64,000 nucleotides of DNA from Nostoc punctiforme NIES-2108. Its GTDB lineage: Bacteria > Cyanobacteriota > Cyanobacteriia > Cyanobacteriales > Nostocaceae. This document shows positions 9,263 through 18,542 of this stretch, piece by piece. A program made the position numbers and the translations under genes. Position 1 is the stretch's first letter. Each line of letters starts with the position of its first letter. Under the pieces are notes generated by a model. That model searched no databases, had not been told where the DNA came from, and was given only the letters and a program-made list of their open reading frames with translations. The stretch is taken from the NCBI GenBank assembly GCA_003326195.1, contig LXQE01000085.1, positions 1 through 64,000 on the forward strand. Direction: 5' to 3'.

Positions 9263-10423
9263 CAACTCTTGATAAAACTTCAATTGCTGTTTAGCCAAAG
9301 CTTTATTTGTATATTGAATCATTGCTTTTTGATAACCTATTTCACCGAGAGTATGAGCAAAATCTGGTTTATCCATTAATTGAACTAAGCAATTAGCAAG
9401 AGCTTGAACATCACCTTCAGGAAATACTAAGCCAGCATCGCCAATTACATAGGGAATTTCCCCAGAATCAGAACCAATCACAGGAACTTGGCAAGCCATC
9501 GCTTCAATTAGCACATGACCAAATTGCTCTTTCCAGCCAGCAGAAGTTAAGGTTTTAAACTTGTAAGTTGTTTCTGAAGGTAATACTAAAGTACTCATTA
9601 AATTGATATAGCTTGCAACCTCATCGTGAGGAACACTTTCGATTAAAATTAACCGTTCTTTAATACTGTTTTCTGCCGCAATTTTCATTAATTCACTTTG
9701 CAACTCTCCTCGTCCCAATAGCAGTAATTTCCAAGGTTTATTTTTCAAAGTTACTAAGGCTTGTAAAAGCGTTAATAAACCCTTTTCTTGCACAAATCGC
9801 CCTACAAAACCTATTACAAAATCCTCTTTTTCAATGCCAAACTTAGCTGCTAACTCTGGTTGAGCTTTGGGAGTAAATAAACTTTCATCTACGCCCAGTT
9901 GTGGCATGACTTTAATTGCTCCTGTATATCCTCGTTGCCGCAAAACTTCTGCTCCATCCTGATTGCCAGAAATAATGCCGTGGCTGTGGTTGAGGTTATA
10001 TTTTTCTAATAAAGAAATTGGTAGTTTCAGTTGGTAAGGAAGATTCCACCAAGTAAAAAATATATTTTTTGCCTTGAGTCCTAAGAGCTGATTTAAGGCA
10101 ATCATTTGAGTATAAGCTAAGGCTCTAGACCCTTGTTCCACTTGGATGATTTCGGGGCGAAATTGTTTTAACAAAGATATCAAATCAGCGCCAAAGGTAA
10201 GAAGTCCCTGATGATTTTGACTAAAATTAGAAACTGGAACTATTCTAAATTTGCCTTCATCACGGTATTTAGTTTCAATAATTCTGTTTTGTACACCGCC
10301 TGGTTTCCAGCGCTTTGGGACTACAACTGTCACTTCAATGTCAGGTTCTAGTTGAGATAAAGCGCGTAATTTCTCACAGTTGAGGTCTACTATATAAGTG
10401 TGACTAGCAACTAAGATTTTCAT
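9248..10423 (-). CDS. Glycosyltransferase, GT4 family
   Basis: A GT-B glycosyltransferase of 391 residues starting MKILVASHTY. The donor-binding half contains IGFVGRFVQEKGLLTLLQAL followed by LLLGRGE. The catalytic E-x7-E region reads FGHVLIEAMACQVPVIGSDS, then GEIPYVIGDAGLVFPEGD. This is a classic GT4 pattern using UDP- or GDP-sugars. It lies between two other transferases in the same direction, separated by STRR repeats, which suggests a polysaccharide biosynthesis operon. Acceptor and sugar cannot be told from sequence. Confidence 0.9.
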   Translation of the reverse strand: MKILVASHTYIVDLNCEKLRALSQLEPDIEVTVVVPKRWKPGGVQNRIIETKYRDEGKFRIVPVSNFSQNHQGLLTFGADLISLLKQFRPEIIQVEQGSRALAYTQMIALNQLLGLKAKNIFFTWWNLPYQLKLPISLLEKYNLNHSHGIISGNQDGAEVLRQRGYTGAIKVMPQLGVDESLFTPKAQPELAAKFGIEKEDFVIGFVGRFVQEKGLLTLLQALVTLKNKPWKLLLLGRGELQSELMKIAAENSIKERLILIESVPHDEVASYINLMSTLVLPSETTYKFKTLTSAGWKEQFGHVLIEAMACQVPVIGSDSGEIPYVIGDAGLVFPEGDVQALANCLVQLMDKPDFAHTLGEIGYQKAMIQYTNKALAKQQLKFYQELVISH

Positions 10424-10435
10424 CTATTCTTTGTT

Positions 10436-10475
10436 ATTCACTAATGACTAATGACCAATGACAAATGACTAATAA
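10436..10475. repeat. STRR, 7-bp tandem repeat
   Basis: Heptamers CTAATGA / CCAATGA / CAAATGA are repeated about five times just upstream of a GT4 gene and directly after the end of the GT2 gene. Confidence 0.8.
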
Positions 10476-11456
10476 CTAAACTTGTTTATCCAATCGACTG
10501 TAAATTTGACCATCGTTCCATAGTGATTGGATGACAGTACCCAAGGCTTTGAAAAAACCCAAAATGTAGAAAATACCGCGAGTGGCAATTTTGATGGGGG
10601 AACCACTTTTATGGCAAGGTGGTCGTCCCAGAACGTGACAGTCAAATAAACGACCGTATAGGCGTAAAGCTTGAGTCGCAGTCAGGTTTTTCAGTCCTAG
10701 TAGGAAATGGTTGTGATAAAAGGTGAGTTGATATTTTAGCGATCGCATACTAATATCATGACAACCCCCTGTTTCTTCGCCTAAATGCACCAAATGGGCT
10801 TCTGGGTCGTACCAAATTTTATATCCGGTTTGTCGCACCCGCAAACAAAAATCTGACTCTTCGCGCACTGCACTACCGCGAAACCTCTCATCAAACCTCA
10901 GCCCATACTTAGTAAATATTTCGCGGCGAAATGACATATTACAGCCCCTAGCTGTCAGTACTTGCTGAGGTTTGGTGGTATGTACTAAATCAATATGATA
11001 CCAAGCAATTCCTGGGTCCATAGCTTCGGGAGGCAGATATTCAATCTGTAAATCTCCTCCAGAATCACCTAATTTCATTCTGTCAAACACCCGTCCAGCC
11101 ACAGCCCCCACCTCTGGGTTTTGCACATAATTTTTCGCATGGGCTGCTAACAATTCAGGGGTTAGCTGAACATCATCATCAATAAACAATATTATTTCAC
11201 CAGATGACCGCCGCACAGCATAATTTCGCGCCCCTGGCAAACTTGCCCAATCTAAACGCAACCATTTAATTTTACCTGCATTTGCCATCTCTTCTAGGTA
11301 AGCTTGAATTTCTGGTTGGTGTTTTGCGGTTTGGTCTACAACTAAAACTTCAAAATTTGGATAGTCTTGTTTTAAGACATCCACAATGCTATCGCGTAGC
11401 GCTTCTTCCCGTCCGTAGGTCGGGATAACTACAGTAATTAATGGCCAATTATTCAT
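10476..11456 (-). CDS. Glycosyltransferase, GT2 family
   Basis: A 326-residue inverting GT-A transferase. The N-terminus, ITVVIPTYGREEALRDSI, and the metal-binding IILFIDDDVQLTPELL (Asp cluster) are typical of family 2. RGCNMSFRREIF is the usual acceptor-side motif, followed by FRGSAVREESDFCLRVRQTG, the ED-like catalytic region. It probably transfers a sugar such as rhamnose or glucose to a growing surface glycan. The C-terminal 60 residues are basic with one weakly hydrophobic stretch and may lie against the membrane. It is first of three consecutive transferases downstream of the O-antigen ligase-like gene. Confidence 0.9.
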   Translation of the reverse strand: MNNWPLITVVIPTYGREEALRDSIVDVLKQDYPNFEVLVVDQTAKHQPEIQAYLEEMANAGKIKWLRLDWASLPGARNYAVRRSSGEIILFIDDDVQLTPELLAAHAKNYVQNPEVGAVAGRVFDRMKLGDSGGDLQIEYLPPEAMDPGIAWYHIDLVHTTKPQQVLTARGCNMSFRREIFTKYGLRFDERFRGSAVREESDFCLRVRQTGYKIWYDPEAHLVHLGEETGGCHDISMRSLKYQLTFYHNHFLLGLKNLTATQALRLYGRLFDCHVLGRPPCHKSGSPIKIATRGIFYILGFFKALGTVIQSLWNDGQIYSRLDKQV

Positions 11457-11729
11457 AATTTTTATTAAGTAATTTTACTACTTCTACAATAATAGCCTTG
11501 TAGAAATTAATTTTCATGAAATTCAGTAAGTGGCTATTGCTTTAATTTACATGCTGTATTTTCACGGGTTCTGAAAAACCTCGCTTCTATCCCTTTCTCT
11601 GACTGCGAAATTGCTTACTCATCAATAAGTATCATCGAAAAATAAGTGTATAGCGATCATTTAGAGGTAGGTTGAGAATACTGAGGTATTTTTGACCTCA
11701 AATCATATCTTTAGCCATTTTTATTTCAT

Positions 11730-13385
11730 TTAAATTGTTTTTAGACGTTTTTTCTTGTTTTTTTGCTGAGGGTTGGCATCTTCCTTATCTTGTTTCTCCA
11801 GTTCTGGCAACTTAAAAAGAACTCCCGCAAAAAACCAATAATAGGCCGCAACAGGATCAACATCCAGAGGATAGTAGTAAGTGTTGGTGCTAATAAATAA
11901 TATAAACACCCACAAAGCGGCTCCGGAACTACGGAAATTACGGTTCTTTATGGAGCGATAGGTTTTAAAGCCCAGAATTGTTAAACTTGTTACCAAACCC
12001 AGAAACGCTAGTAATCCCAAAATTCCCACTTCATAAAGTACTTTGGGGTAGTAGGTTTCCACAAGCTTAGTTTCACCCATCACACGAGCAGAGTTTGTGG
12101 CTCGTCCTAAGCCGCTTCCCAAGGGCCCGTCTACGTTTTTCCAATTTTCTTCAAATTGCTGGATGATAAAATCTTGAGGTGGTGAAGCGTTCCAACGACT
12201 GACAAAACTCTCTGTTCTCTCTTGTACGACAGCAGGGTTAGTCACCATCGCAATTCCTAGAATGAAGGCAAGTCCCACGCCTATGGGGATAAATCGTTTC
12301 AGGTTGCCAAGTTGTCCGGTAAGCAATAGCAAAATCCCGAAGCAGATTGGTACTAAAGCTAAGGCGATTCTCTGTCCAGAGATTACAGCATCGATAAAGA
12401 CTCCCACTATAGAAGCTAAACCGATGATCCGCCATATTGGCGAGGGATCGGTGAAGCCGGTGGCAAAGGTAAAAAAGGTGCTAGAAATTAAGAACCAAGC
12501 CCACTGCCAAGGAGCTACAAATGTCCCTGGTAGGCGAATAACCCCTTCTTCGGGACTATATACTAGCGCTCCACCAAAATAACACCGGGCTTCGAGTGTT
12601 GCTCTAAATAAGGCATCTCCTTCCAGACCTCTAGTGCCTTGACATACACCTGTTAGTAGTAATAGATATTGAAGAAATCCCAGCGCGCAGCAAATCAGTG
12701 TGAGGACAATCTGGAGGCGCAATAAAAATAGAAAATCCCGCTTATCGCGAATTAGATAGTAGGCACAACCAATCAGGGGGACATAGCCTAAAAATACTTT
12801 TAGTCCCAGAATGCCCATACCTAATGGTATTTCTTGGGGTGCTTTTTCTAATAGTCCCACACTCTGCGGGTTAAATTGCTGTCCACCATTGACAAACAAC
12901 AGTGTTAGCAGACTGCAAGCCAAAACAATATAAAGTGGGATTCTAATGCCTTTGGGAATAATTATAGGTAGCCCCTGTTTACGGCAAGTCTGCCAAAGTC
13001 CAATTAGCGCTGGAACGTAAAAGGCATCTTTAGCTAATTGGAGTATGGGACTATTGCCCAAGTAGTAGGTGACAGTACCTCCTATAGGTATGTAAATGAT
13101 GAAAGCATATAGGGCTTGGCGCGGATATTTGTAGGAAAGCGACATGACTATTATCCCTAACACGCCGGGGACTGCTGCTTTAATTCCAACTAGGAAAAAA
13201 AGTAGAATGCCAACGAAGACACCGCCAAAAGTGGCGGTGGTGAGTAAGCTAGTGAGTTCTTTACGTACTTGGGCAGATTTGCGCTTTTGGGCTAACTGTT
13301 CTTTGAGGCTAAGGGTAGAAGTTTCCTTTTTAGCCTGCTTTTTCGATTTTTTAGATTTCTGAGATTTTGATTTGAATTTTGGCAT
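11730..13385 (-). CDS. O-antigen ligase / polymerase-like membrane protein
   Basis: A multi-pass membrane protein of about 551 residues. A very basic N-terminus (KFKSKSQKSKKSKK) is followed by roughly ten hydrophobic segments and a large external loop containing WNASPPQDFIIQQFEENWKN and GPLGSGLGRATNSARVMGE. The end is basic again. This layout, and the G-x-G-L-G region in the long loop, fit the Wzy/WaaL (O-antigen ligase) superfamily, which polymerises or attaches glycans at the periplasmic face. A start at 13424 is possible, but a TATAAT-like box overlaps that ATG, so I prefer 13385. The surrounding glycosyltransferases support a role in capsule, exopolysaccharide or lipopolysaccharide synthesis. 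Confidence 0.75.
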   Translation of the reverse strand: MPKFKSKSQKSKKSKKQAKKETSTLSLKEQLAQKRKSAQVRKELTSLLTTATFGGVFVGILLFFLVGIKAAVPGVLGIIVMSLSYKYPRQALYAFIIYIPIGGTVTYYLGNSPILQLAKDAFYVPALIGLWQTCRKQGLPIIIPKGIRIPLYIVLACSLLTLLFVNGGQQFNPQSVGLLEKAPQEIPLGMGILGLKVFLGYVPLIGCAYYLIRDKRDFLFLLRLQIVLTLICCALGFLQYLLLLTGVCQGTRGLEGDALFRATLEARCYFGGALVYSPEEGVIRLPGTFVAPWQWAWFLISSTFFTFATGFTDPSPIWRIIGLASIVGVFIDAVISGQRIALALVPICFGILLLLTGQLGNLKRFIPIGVGLAFILGIAMVTNPAVVQERTESFVSRWNASPPQDFIIQQFEENWKNVDGPLGSGLGRATNSARVMGETKLVETYYPKVLYEVGILGLLAFLGLVTSLTILGFKTYRSIKNRNFRSSGAALWVFILFISTNTYYYPLDVDPVAAYYWFFAGVLFKLPELEKQDKEDANPQQKNKKKRLKTI

Positions 13386-13465
13386 AGTGGCACTGTAGCC
13401 TATCAGCCTCGCAAAATACTCCATTATATAGGACTAATATTTGATTTGATTTTAAAATACACGTA

Positions 13466-13545
13466 GAGGAGCCAGTGCGTTGCGCAGGTTCCCGACGCTC
13501 CATAACTCGCTAATGCTGCGCTATCCCTTGTAGCAACTGGCGTTG
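13466..13545. repeat. Small dispersed hairpin repeat
   Basis: An 80-bp GC-rich block flanked by GCCAGTGCGTTG and CAACTGGC, with internal CGCTAATGCTGCGCTATC. It has the style of the intergenic small dispersed repeats of Nostoc genomes and stands out from the AT-rich spacer around it. A related block occurs near 59078. Confidence 0.6.
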
Positions 13546-13644
13546 TGTTAGCGTCGAAACTACGGCACAATTTCAAGCTTCTGGTGCGTTACACTCAGTT
13601 AACACACCATATAAGACTATTTATGAGATTTTTTCACAAACAAT

Positions 13645-14421
13645 TTACAACTTTGATAGTTGATAAATCTCTTTCGATTGCTGTAGCTTGTATAATCCGA
13701 ATTCGTCTCTCAATGATTGATTTAATAATTTCCGATTAAAAATGCTAAATCTTAATCTTTTTGAATTGTTAAAAAGATTTTCTCCTGTTGCCAAAATATA
13801 AACCGCGCCTGGAAATGGTAATGATTTAATGGATTTTCCTTTGTTCTTTAAAATATCTCTGACTTTAGCGTGGTCTATATAATATTTATAGTATCCGTAG
13901 CCACGATTATATTCTGCGGTTTCTGGCAAATCATTCAAATCATATCGAATAATATTACAAGTTCCGCACATTTTATAAAAATTGCTTCTTTTGATATATA
14001 TGTAATCATTGCCTTCTTGATATTTATAACCTTTATTTATAAACCATCCATTAGAATCAGGGTGTTGTTGAACAAATTTGGCTAACTTTTCACTCACACA
14101 ATCGTCAGCATCAACTGTCATAGTGTGAGTGGGACAAAATTGACGAGCATACATCAATCCTTTTAAGATTTTACGCCCTTTATCTGTGTCTCCTTTGGCT
14201 TCAGGGCTAGGCTCGTTTGGAGGGGAAAAATCAACTGTAATGTATGTAATATGAGGATGAGTGAATTCTATTTTGGGCTTTTCGTGACAAACAACAATAA
14301 CGTGAAAGTTAGGTGAGGTTTGATTGCAAACTGATTTAATGCATCTTTCAAATAATTGTATAACACGCTCCCAGGAATTGGAAACTTGCGCACTTTTGAG
14401 TGGGATAACAAAAACAAGCAC
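13645..14421 (-). CDS. Family 2-like glycosyltransferase (GT-A fold)
   Basis: A 258-residue protein beginning MLVFVIPLKSAQVSNSWERV. The segment HTMTVDADDCVSEKLAKFVQ has the DADD motif that binds metal and nucleotide sugar in GT-A enzymes, and NFHVIVVCHEKP matches the preceding beta strand. It is distinct from the GT2 at 10476 and lacks its long C-terminal region. It resembles short transferases of exopolysaccharide clusters. It is downstream of the SAM hydrolase gene on the same strand but separated by a hairpin, so it probably belongs with the polysaccharide cluster. Confidence 0.7.
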   Translation of the reverse strand: MLVFVIPLKSAQVSNSWERVIQLFERCIKSVCNQTSPNFHVIVVCHEKPKIEFTHPHITYITVDFSPPNEPSPEAKGDTDKGRKILKGLMYARQFCPTHTMTVDADDCVSEKLAKFVQQHPDSNGWFINKGYKYQEGNDYIYIKRSNFYKMCGTCNIIRYDLNDLPETAEYNRGYGYYKYYIDHAKVRDILKNKGKSIKSLPFPGAVYILATGENLFNNSKRLRFSIFNRKLLNQSLRDEFGLYKLQQSKEIYQLSKL

Positions 14422-14515
14422 TGTATTTTATCAGAACAAACAGCTAGGAATCTCGAAGCAAATAATAACACGTTAAGACTTACGCCAAGACTAAATGTCA
14501 TGATGAAGTGGCAAA

Positions 14516-14551
14516 AGCTGTCGTGTTTCTGGCTTAAGACGACAGCTGTTT
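14516..14551. terminator. Bidirectional-looking terminator hairpin
   Basis: AGCTGTCGT (14516-14524) and ACGACAGCT (14539-14547) form a perfect 9-bp stem with T-runs on both strands. It lies 123 bp past the stop of the minus-strand SAM hydrolase gene and upstream of the glycosyltransferase gene. Confidence 0.6.
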
Positions 14552-14673
14552 TATTACTGGCATCGAATTGTTTGCCGATGGCGGTGTGGCACTAATCTAA
14601 TCACTTTTGGTCAGGGTAACTCCATAAAGCCAGCCCGCACTCAGCCACAGTAACAGAAGCCAATTACCCGATT

Positions 14674-15465
14674 TCATGCAATTCGAGTTACTTGCTGATT
14701 CACACGAGGACGGCCAAAGCGTTCCCAAGCACTCCCTCCTCGCAAAAATAGCTCTAAAAAGCGTAATGGTTCCCCAGAATCTCCTCTTGACCAACCGGAA
14801 CTACCAGGAGCAAAGGCTAAAGTTCCTTCAGATACCTTGAAACTACCATCAGAATACACCGCATCACTGACCACATCTCCAATTCGGATCACGATCTTGG
14901 TTTGAGGCTCCAAGTTAAGTGTATGCGCCCCAATAGTTGTTTTAATGTTGCCGTAGCCATCAATCCAGGCAATGCGATCTGGTGGAACATCTGGGATTTG
15001 CTCACTGTTGAGGCTATCTCCTAGAAGGCTAAAATCTTCATTCATAATGGCAGCCGCAGCCGGAGGAAATACATCCCGTGAGCGAAACTGCGAGCCACCA
15101 CGAGAAACGTTGATCGATCGCAACTCCTTTGTATAGTCTTTGATAAAGGAGAGGGTATAGCCCGCATTCACACCCACTACTTTTACACCATTGGATAGAA
15201 GGGCATAAGTTAGCCCTTCACCTTCATTGTCTCGACGAGCTTCAGGATCATCCTGACGAGGCGCACAGTTGTGATAAATTAGGCGATCGCTAGGGCCTGG
15301 ATTAAGTCCTAGTTGGGCAATCCAGAATCCCGTTGCTAAGGTACTGAATGCTGGAACCGAAAGCAAATGAATTTGGGCATGGGGAAAAGTCATCAGCAGA
15401 CGTTGTGTGACTTCAGTAAATGCCGGATCTCCTGTACCGTAGTCTGCAATGACGCAGATAAACAT
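14674..15465 (-). CDS. S-adenosyl-L-methionine hydrolase (adenosine-forming), DUF62/SAM_HAT family
   Basis: A 263-residue member of the SAM hydroxide adenosyltransferase family, which uses water to split SAM into adenosine and methionine. It is related to the fluorinase and chlorinase enzymes. Visible family features are an N-terminal ADYGTGDPAFTE (usually DFG-x-D in the family), SRDVFPPAAAAI in the middle, and IDGYGNIKTTIG in the C-terminal barrel. The start has a strong AGGAGG site in front. The N-terminal motif departs from the usual form and a family member of different specificity is possible. It appears monocistronic, with a hairpin downstream. Confidence 0.75.
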   Translation of the reverse strand: MFICVIADYGTGDPAFTEVTQRLLMTFPHAQIHLLSVPAFSTLATGFWIAQLGLNPGPSDRLIYHNCAPRQDDPEARRDNEGEGLTYALLSNGVKVVGVNAGYTLSFIKDYTKELRSINVSRGGSQFRSRDVFPPAAAAIMNEDFSLLGDSLNSEQIPDVPPDRIAWIDGYGNIKTTIGAHTLNLEPQTKIVIRIGDVVSDAVYSDGSFKVSEGTLAFAPGSSGWSRGDSGEPLRFLELFLRGGSAWERFGRPRVNQQVTRIA

Positions 15466-15560
15466 TCTGCTCCTCCTTTTGATGGGTAGTAATTTGCAAT
15501 CAACCTAATTCATAATTAGTAATTATGAATTATTCCGTCATGATGTGATTACAGGGTGAA

Positions 15561-16520
15561 ATGAAAAAACGAGTGTTCATTTCACTCCTAATTAATAACG
15601 TTAAAGTCTTAGTCAACGCAATGAAAACAATCACTTCACTTTTTAGCGAAGAACGCAACCAACTCCAGACAGATATTGATAATACAATCGGCATTGAGCA
15701 AATAGTTAAACTGGTTCAAAACCGGCTTGATAATCTCGAAAAAATTTACATTGAAAAGCTTAATTTAGCTCAAGTTCGTCTGGCTTCCTTTTTCCTGGAT
15801 ACGCTGCGGCAGTCTATCGCCACTCTGGCTGCGGCTAACTATCTTCAAGTTGCTCCAAACGAACAAAGGCAAATTACTAATACAGGGACAAAGTTGTTTA
15901 GCAGCAGATTCATCCTAAAACTGCTAAAGGGAATAATTTATATAGGCATCTTAGGTTCGTTGTTTTCCTTAACTAAAACTACCCCAGGTGCGTGGATGGC
16001 TATCTTATTAACCTCTCTACTTATCGGACTAGAAATTGTACTTCAACTCGAATCAAACAACCAGCAAAATAATTCTATATCTGAAGAAGTATTGGAATTA
16101 CCTCAACCAATTCTTCGGGTTGATAGCAAAGTATTTCTAGATCATCTTGGCGATGCTCTCAACACTATCGACCTAGCAGTGGCTAGATTAGAAGAATCAA
16201 ATAAACATGAAGGCGACATAGCAATAGAAGAACTGCCAGAGTTATTGAATTTTCTCCAAAGATTAATGGGTGCATCCAAACTTGATAAACCCCAAATGGC
16301 TTATGAACTGGCGAAACTTCTACCACAGATTTTAATGTCTCAGGGAATTAACGCTCAAATTTACCGCTCGAATAGCGATCGCGAGTATTTTGACTTTGAG
16401 CCAAGTATCGACCCCGATACCAAAGAACACGTGACTCTAACGCCGGCTTTGTTGAAAGGCGATCGCTTAATTCGGCGCGGTCGAGTAATTGAGCCAGCGT
16501 ATTCTTCTTCTAGAGAATAA
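15561..16520 (+). CDS. Hypothetical membrane protein next to actin-like ATPase
   Basis: A 319-residue protein not recognised by family. Residues about 20-110 are helical and coiled-coil-like. Two adjacent hydrophobic segments lie near residues 120-160 (FILKLLKGIIYIGILGSLFS and AWMAILLTSLLIGLEIVLQL), followed by an acidic, soluble C-terminal domain. The start at 15561 has AGGG four bases upstream; an internal Met at 15621 is an alternative. The next gene, an actin-like ATPase, begins 14 bp later, so the two are surely cotranscribed. It may anchor or regulate that ATPase at the membrane. That role is inference. Confidence 0.65.
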   Translation: MKKRVFISLLINNVKVLVNAMKTITSLFSEERNQLQTDIDNTIGIEQIVKLVQNRLDNLEKIYIEKLNLAQVRLASFFLDTLRQSIATLAAANYLQVAPNEQRQITNTGTKLFSSRFILKLLKGIIYIGILGSLFSLTKTTPGAWMAILLTSLLIGLEIVLQLESNNQQNNSISEEVLELPQPILRVDSKVFLDHLGDALNTIDLAVARLEESNKHEGDIAIEELPELLNFLQRLMGASKLDKPQMAYELAKLLPQILMSQGINAQIYRSNSDREYFDFEPSIDPDTKEHVTLTPALLKGDRLIRRGRVIEPAYSSSRE

Positions 16521-16534
16521 TAGACAATAAGGGT

Positions 16535-18457
16535 ATGGAAATTTTAGAAACAATCGGTTTTGATTTAGGACACGGTGAAACGGCTGTAGCCAAAGCTGTA
16601 GTGGAAAGCATCGAACCTCCCCAGATGTTGGAGATTAATAACAAGAAGAACCAAATTACAGCCCTTGGCTGGCATCCCAAACTCGGTTATCTTGTCGGCG
16701 AACAAGCATTAATTCAAGCTGGCGTTACCCAACTGACAATCTCTTTCAAGCAAAAACCCAACAACGATCCCAAATATCGGGAAACAATTAGCACTTTTGT
16801 GGCAACCTACTACCGCCTTTTAAAAGAAAGTAAACAACTTGCAGGTGGGGAAGGTAGCTATTTTTACATTGGTTGTCCATCAGGATGGACAATTAGCGAT
16901 CGCACCGAATACCAAAAGCTACTTCAAGAAGCTGGCATTTCTCAACTCAATGTCGTACCCGAATCGCGGGCTGCTTTCATGCAAGCCAAAGAAGCCGGGA
17001 AGTTGGAGTATGACAAACTTGTTGGATCGGTGCTAATTGTCGATATTGGTTCTTCAACCACAGATTTTACTTTGGTTAAAAGCTTAGAAGAAATCCCGAT
17101 AGATTTCGGGAGTAATACTTTAGGTGCATCTCTAATTGACAAAGCTATTTTTGCCCGGACTCTCGCCAACCACGAACAAAAAGCATTACTCGAAAAAGTA
17201 TTTCAGGAATATCCCCATCACCAAGCTCGTTGTGAACTTGCTTGCCGCAAAGCTAAAGAAGATTACTTTTCTAATGAACAGCTATACAGCGATCCTGAAT
17301 CCTTTGCGCGTGGCTTCGAGTCGATCAACGAACAGATTTATTTTATTCCCCAAGTGAATAAATTGATGATAGAGGAAATCTTAAACCAACCCTTACCTGA
17401 ACTGGAGCATCATAGTTGGATTAAATCATTTCGCAACTCTTTAACCGAGGCGAAAGAAAAGCTAGAAAAACTTGGAATCGTGCCGAAACTTTTGTTGATG
17501 ACTGGCGGTGCATCTCGCATGAAGTTCACGCACGTTCTTTGTCAGGAAATGTTTCCCGAACCAGAAACCCTGCTTCGCCCCGATCCTGAACCGGAACGCT
17601 GCATTGCAATGGGTTTAGCACGAGTCGGACGATGGGATTTGCGTGCTGCTGCTTTTAAAGAAGAAGTCAACAAACTATTTAGCTCGAATAAGCTCAAAGG
17701 TTTGATTGAAAGGCATATTCCAGAGTTAATCGAATCATTAACTAAGCCTTTGGCAGATGGCTTGATTGTCAATGCAGTTAAACCAGGTTTAAAAGATTGG
17801 CAAAAAAACAAAATACGGACTTTAGCCGATTTAGAAACGGCTTTGATCGGTCGGGCAGAACAGTGGCTCAAAAGCGAACGCGCCGTGCAGATCATTAATC
17901 ATCAATCCGCTTCTTGGTTTAGTAATAAAATCCAACCAGATTTAGCCGCACAAACCGATCCAATCTGTCGAAAGTTTCAGATACCTAGAAGCAGCTTACG
18001 GTTCGAGGATAGCATTGACCCAAATTTTGTTAACCCAGAGTTACAAATTGGAGATGCTATCTTGGCTGAGACAGTAGCGTTTATCGTCAATGTAGTAATT
18101 GGTGGAGGCGCTGTGGCTAGCATTATCACTCTAATACTAACTGGACATTTAACCTGGCCAATTGCATTAGTATATGGGGCTTCGGTGATGGCGGCAGGAA
18201 TGGAGCTAAATCGTAAGAGTGTTCAAGAAGTAATTAAGACAAATGTGGATGTACCTAGTTGGATTCGTTCTAGTTTTTTGAACGACAAAAAAATTGAGGA
18301 TATATGTGAGCAAATAAAACCTGAGTTAGAGAAAGTTCTTCAAGAGCAACTGACAGCAAATCAAGAGGCTTTTGACAAACTGATTGTCAAAGTTGAGCAA
18401 GAACTTCAAAATAGCCTTTCCACCAAGGTTCAATCTTGCATAATTTTAATTCAATAG
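16535..18457 (+). CDS. Actin/Hsp70-fold ATPase (ParM-like) with C-terminal membrane segments
   Basis: A 640-residue protein. Phosphate-1 motif GFDLGHGETAVA (residues 8-19), phosphate-2 motif VDIGSSTTDFTLV (about 170) and adenosine motif LLMTGGASRM (about 325) define the actin-like ATPase fold. Unlike ParM (about 320 residues) it has an extra 300 residues. Those include a helical region and two hydrophobic stretches near 510-550 (VAFIVNVVIGGGAVASIITL, then WPIALVYGASVMAAGM), so it is probably membrane-bound. The end is amphipathic helix. The upstream membrane gene is 14 bp away and an MtfA-type peptidase gene follows. Chaperone, filament or plasmid-partition-like roles are all possible; none is shown. 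The large C-terminal extension makes it unlike a plain plasmid segregation protein. Confidence 0.75.
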   Translation: MEILETIGFDLGHGETAVAKAVVESIEPPQMLEINNKKNQITALGWHPKLGYLVGEQALIQAGVTQLTISFKQKPNNDPKYRETISTFVATYYRLLKESKQLAGGEGSYFYIGCPSGWTISDRTEYQKLLQEAGISQLNVVPESRAAFMQAKEAGKLEYDKLVGSVLIVDIGSSTTDFTLVKSLEEIPIDFGSNTLGASLIDKAIFARTLANHEQKALLEKVFQEYPHHQARCELACRKAKEDYFSNEQLYSDPESFARGFESINEQIYFIPQVNKLMIEEILNQPLPELEHHSWIKSFRNSLTEAKEKLEKLGIVPKLLLMTGGASRMKFTHVLCQEMFPEPETLLRPDPEPERCIAMGLARVGRWDLRAAAFKEEVNKLFSSNKLKGLIERHIPELIESLTKPLADGLIVNAVKPGLKDWQKNKIRTLADLETALIGRAEQWLKSERAVQIINHQSASWFSNKIQPDLAAQTDPICRKFQIPRSSLRFEDSIDPNFVNPELQIGDAILAETVAFIVNVVIGGGAVASIITLILTGHLTWPIALVYGASVMAAGMELNRKSVQEVIKTNVDVPSWIRSSFLNDKKIEDICEQIKPELEKVLQEQLTANQEAFDKLIVKVEQELQNSLSTKVQSCIILIQ

Positions 18458-18542
18458 CGGTAGTTAGTGAGCGACAACAATAACAATTATTCTAAACTTT
18501 CTGCTTACCAGTGAATTAAATATGTAAGCTGCTCAAAAGCCA

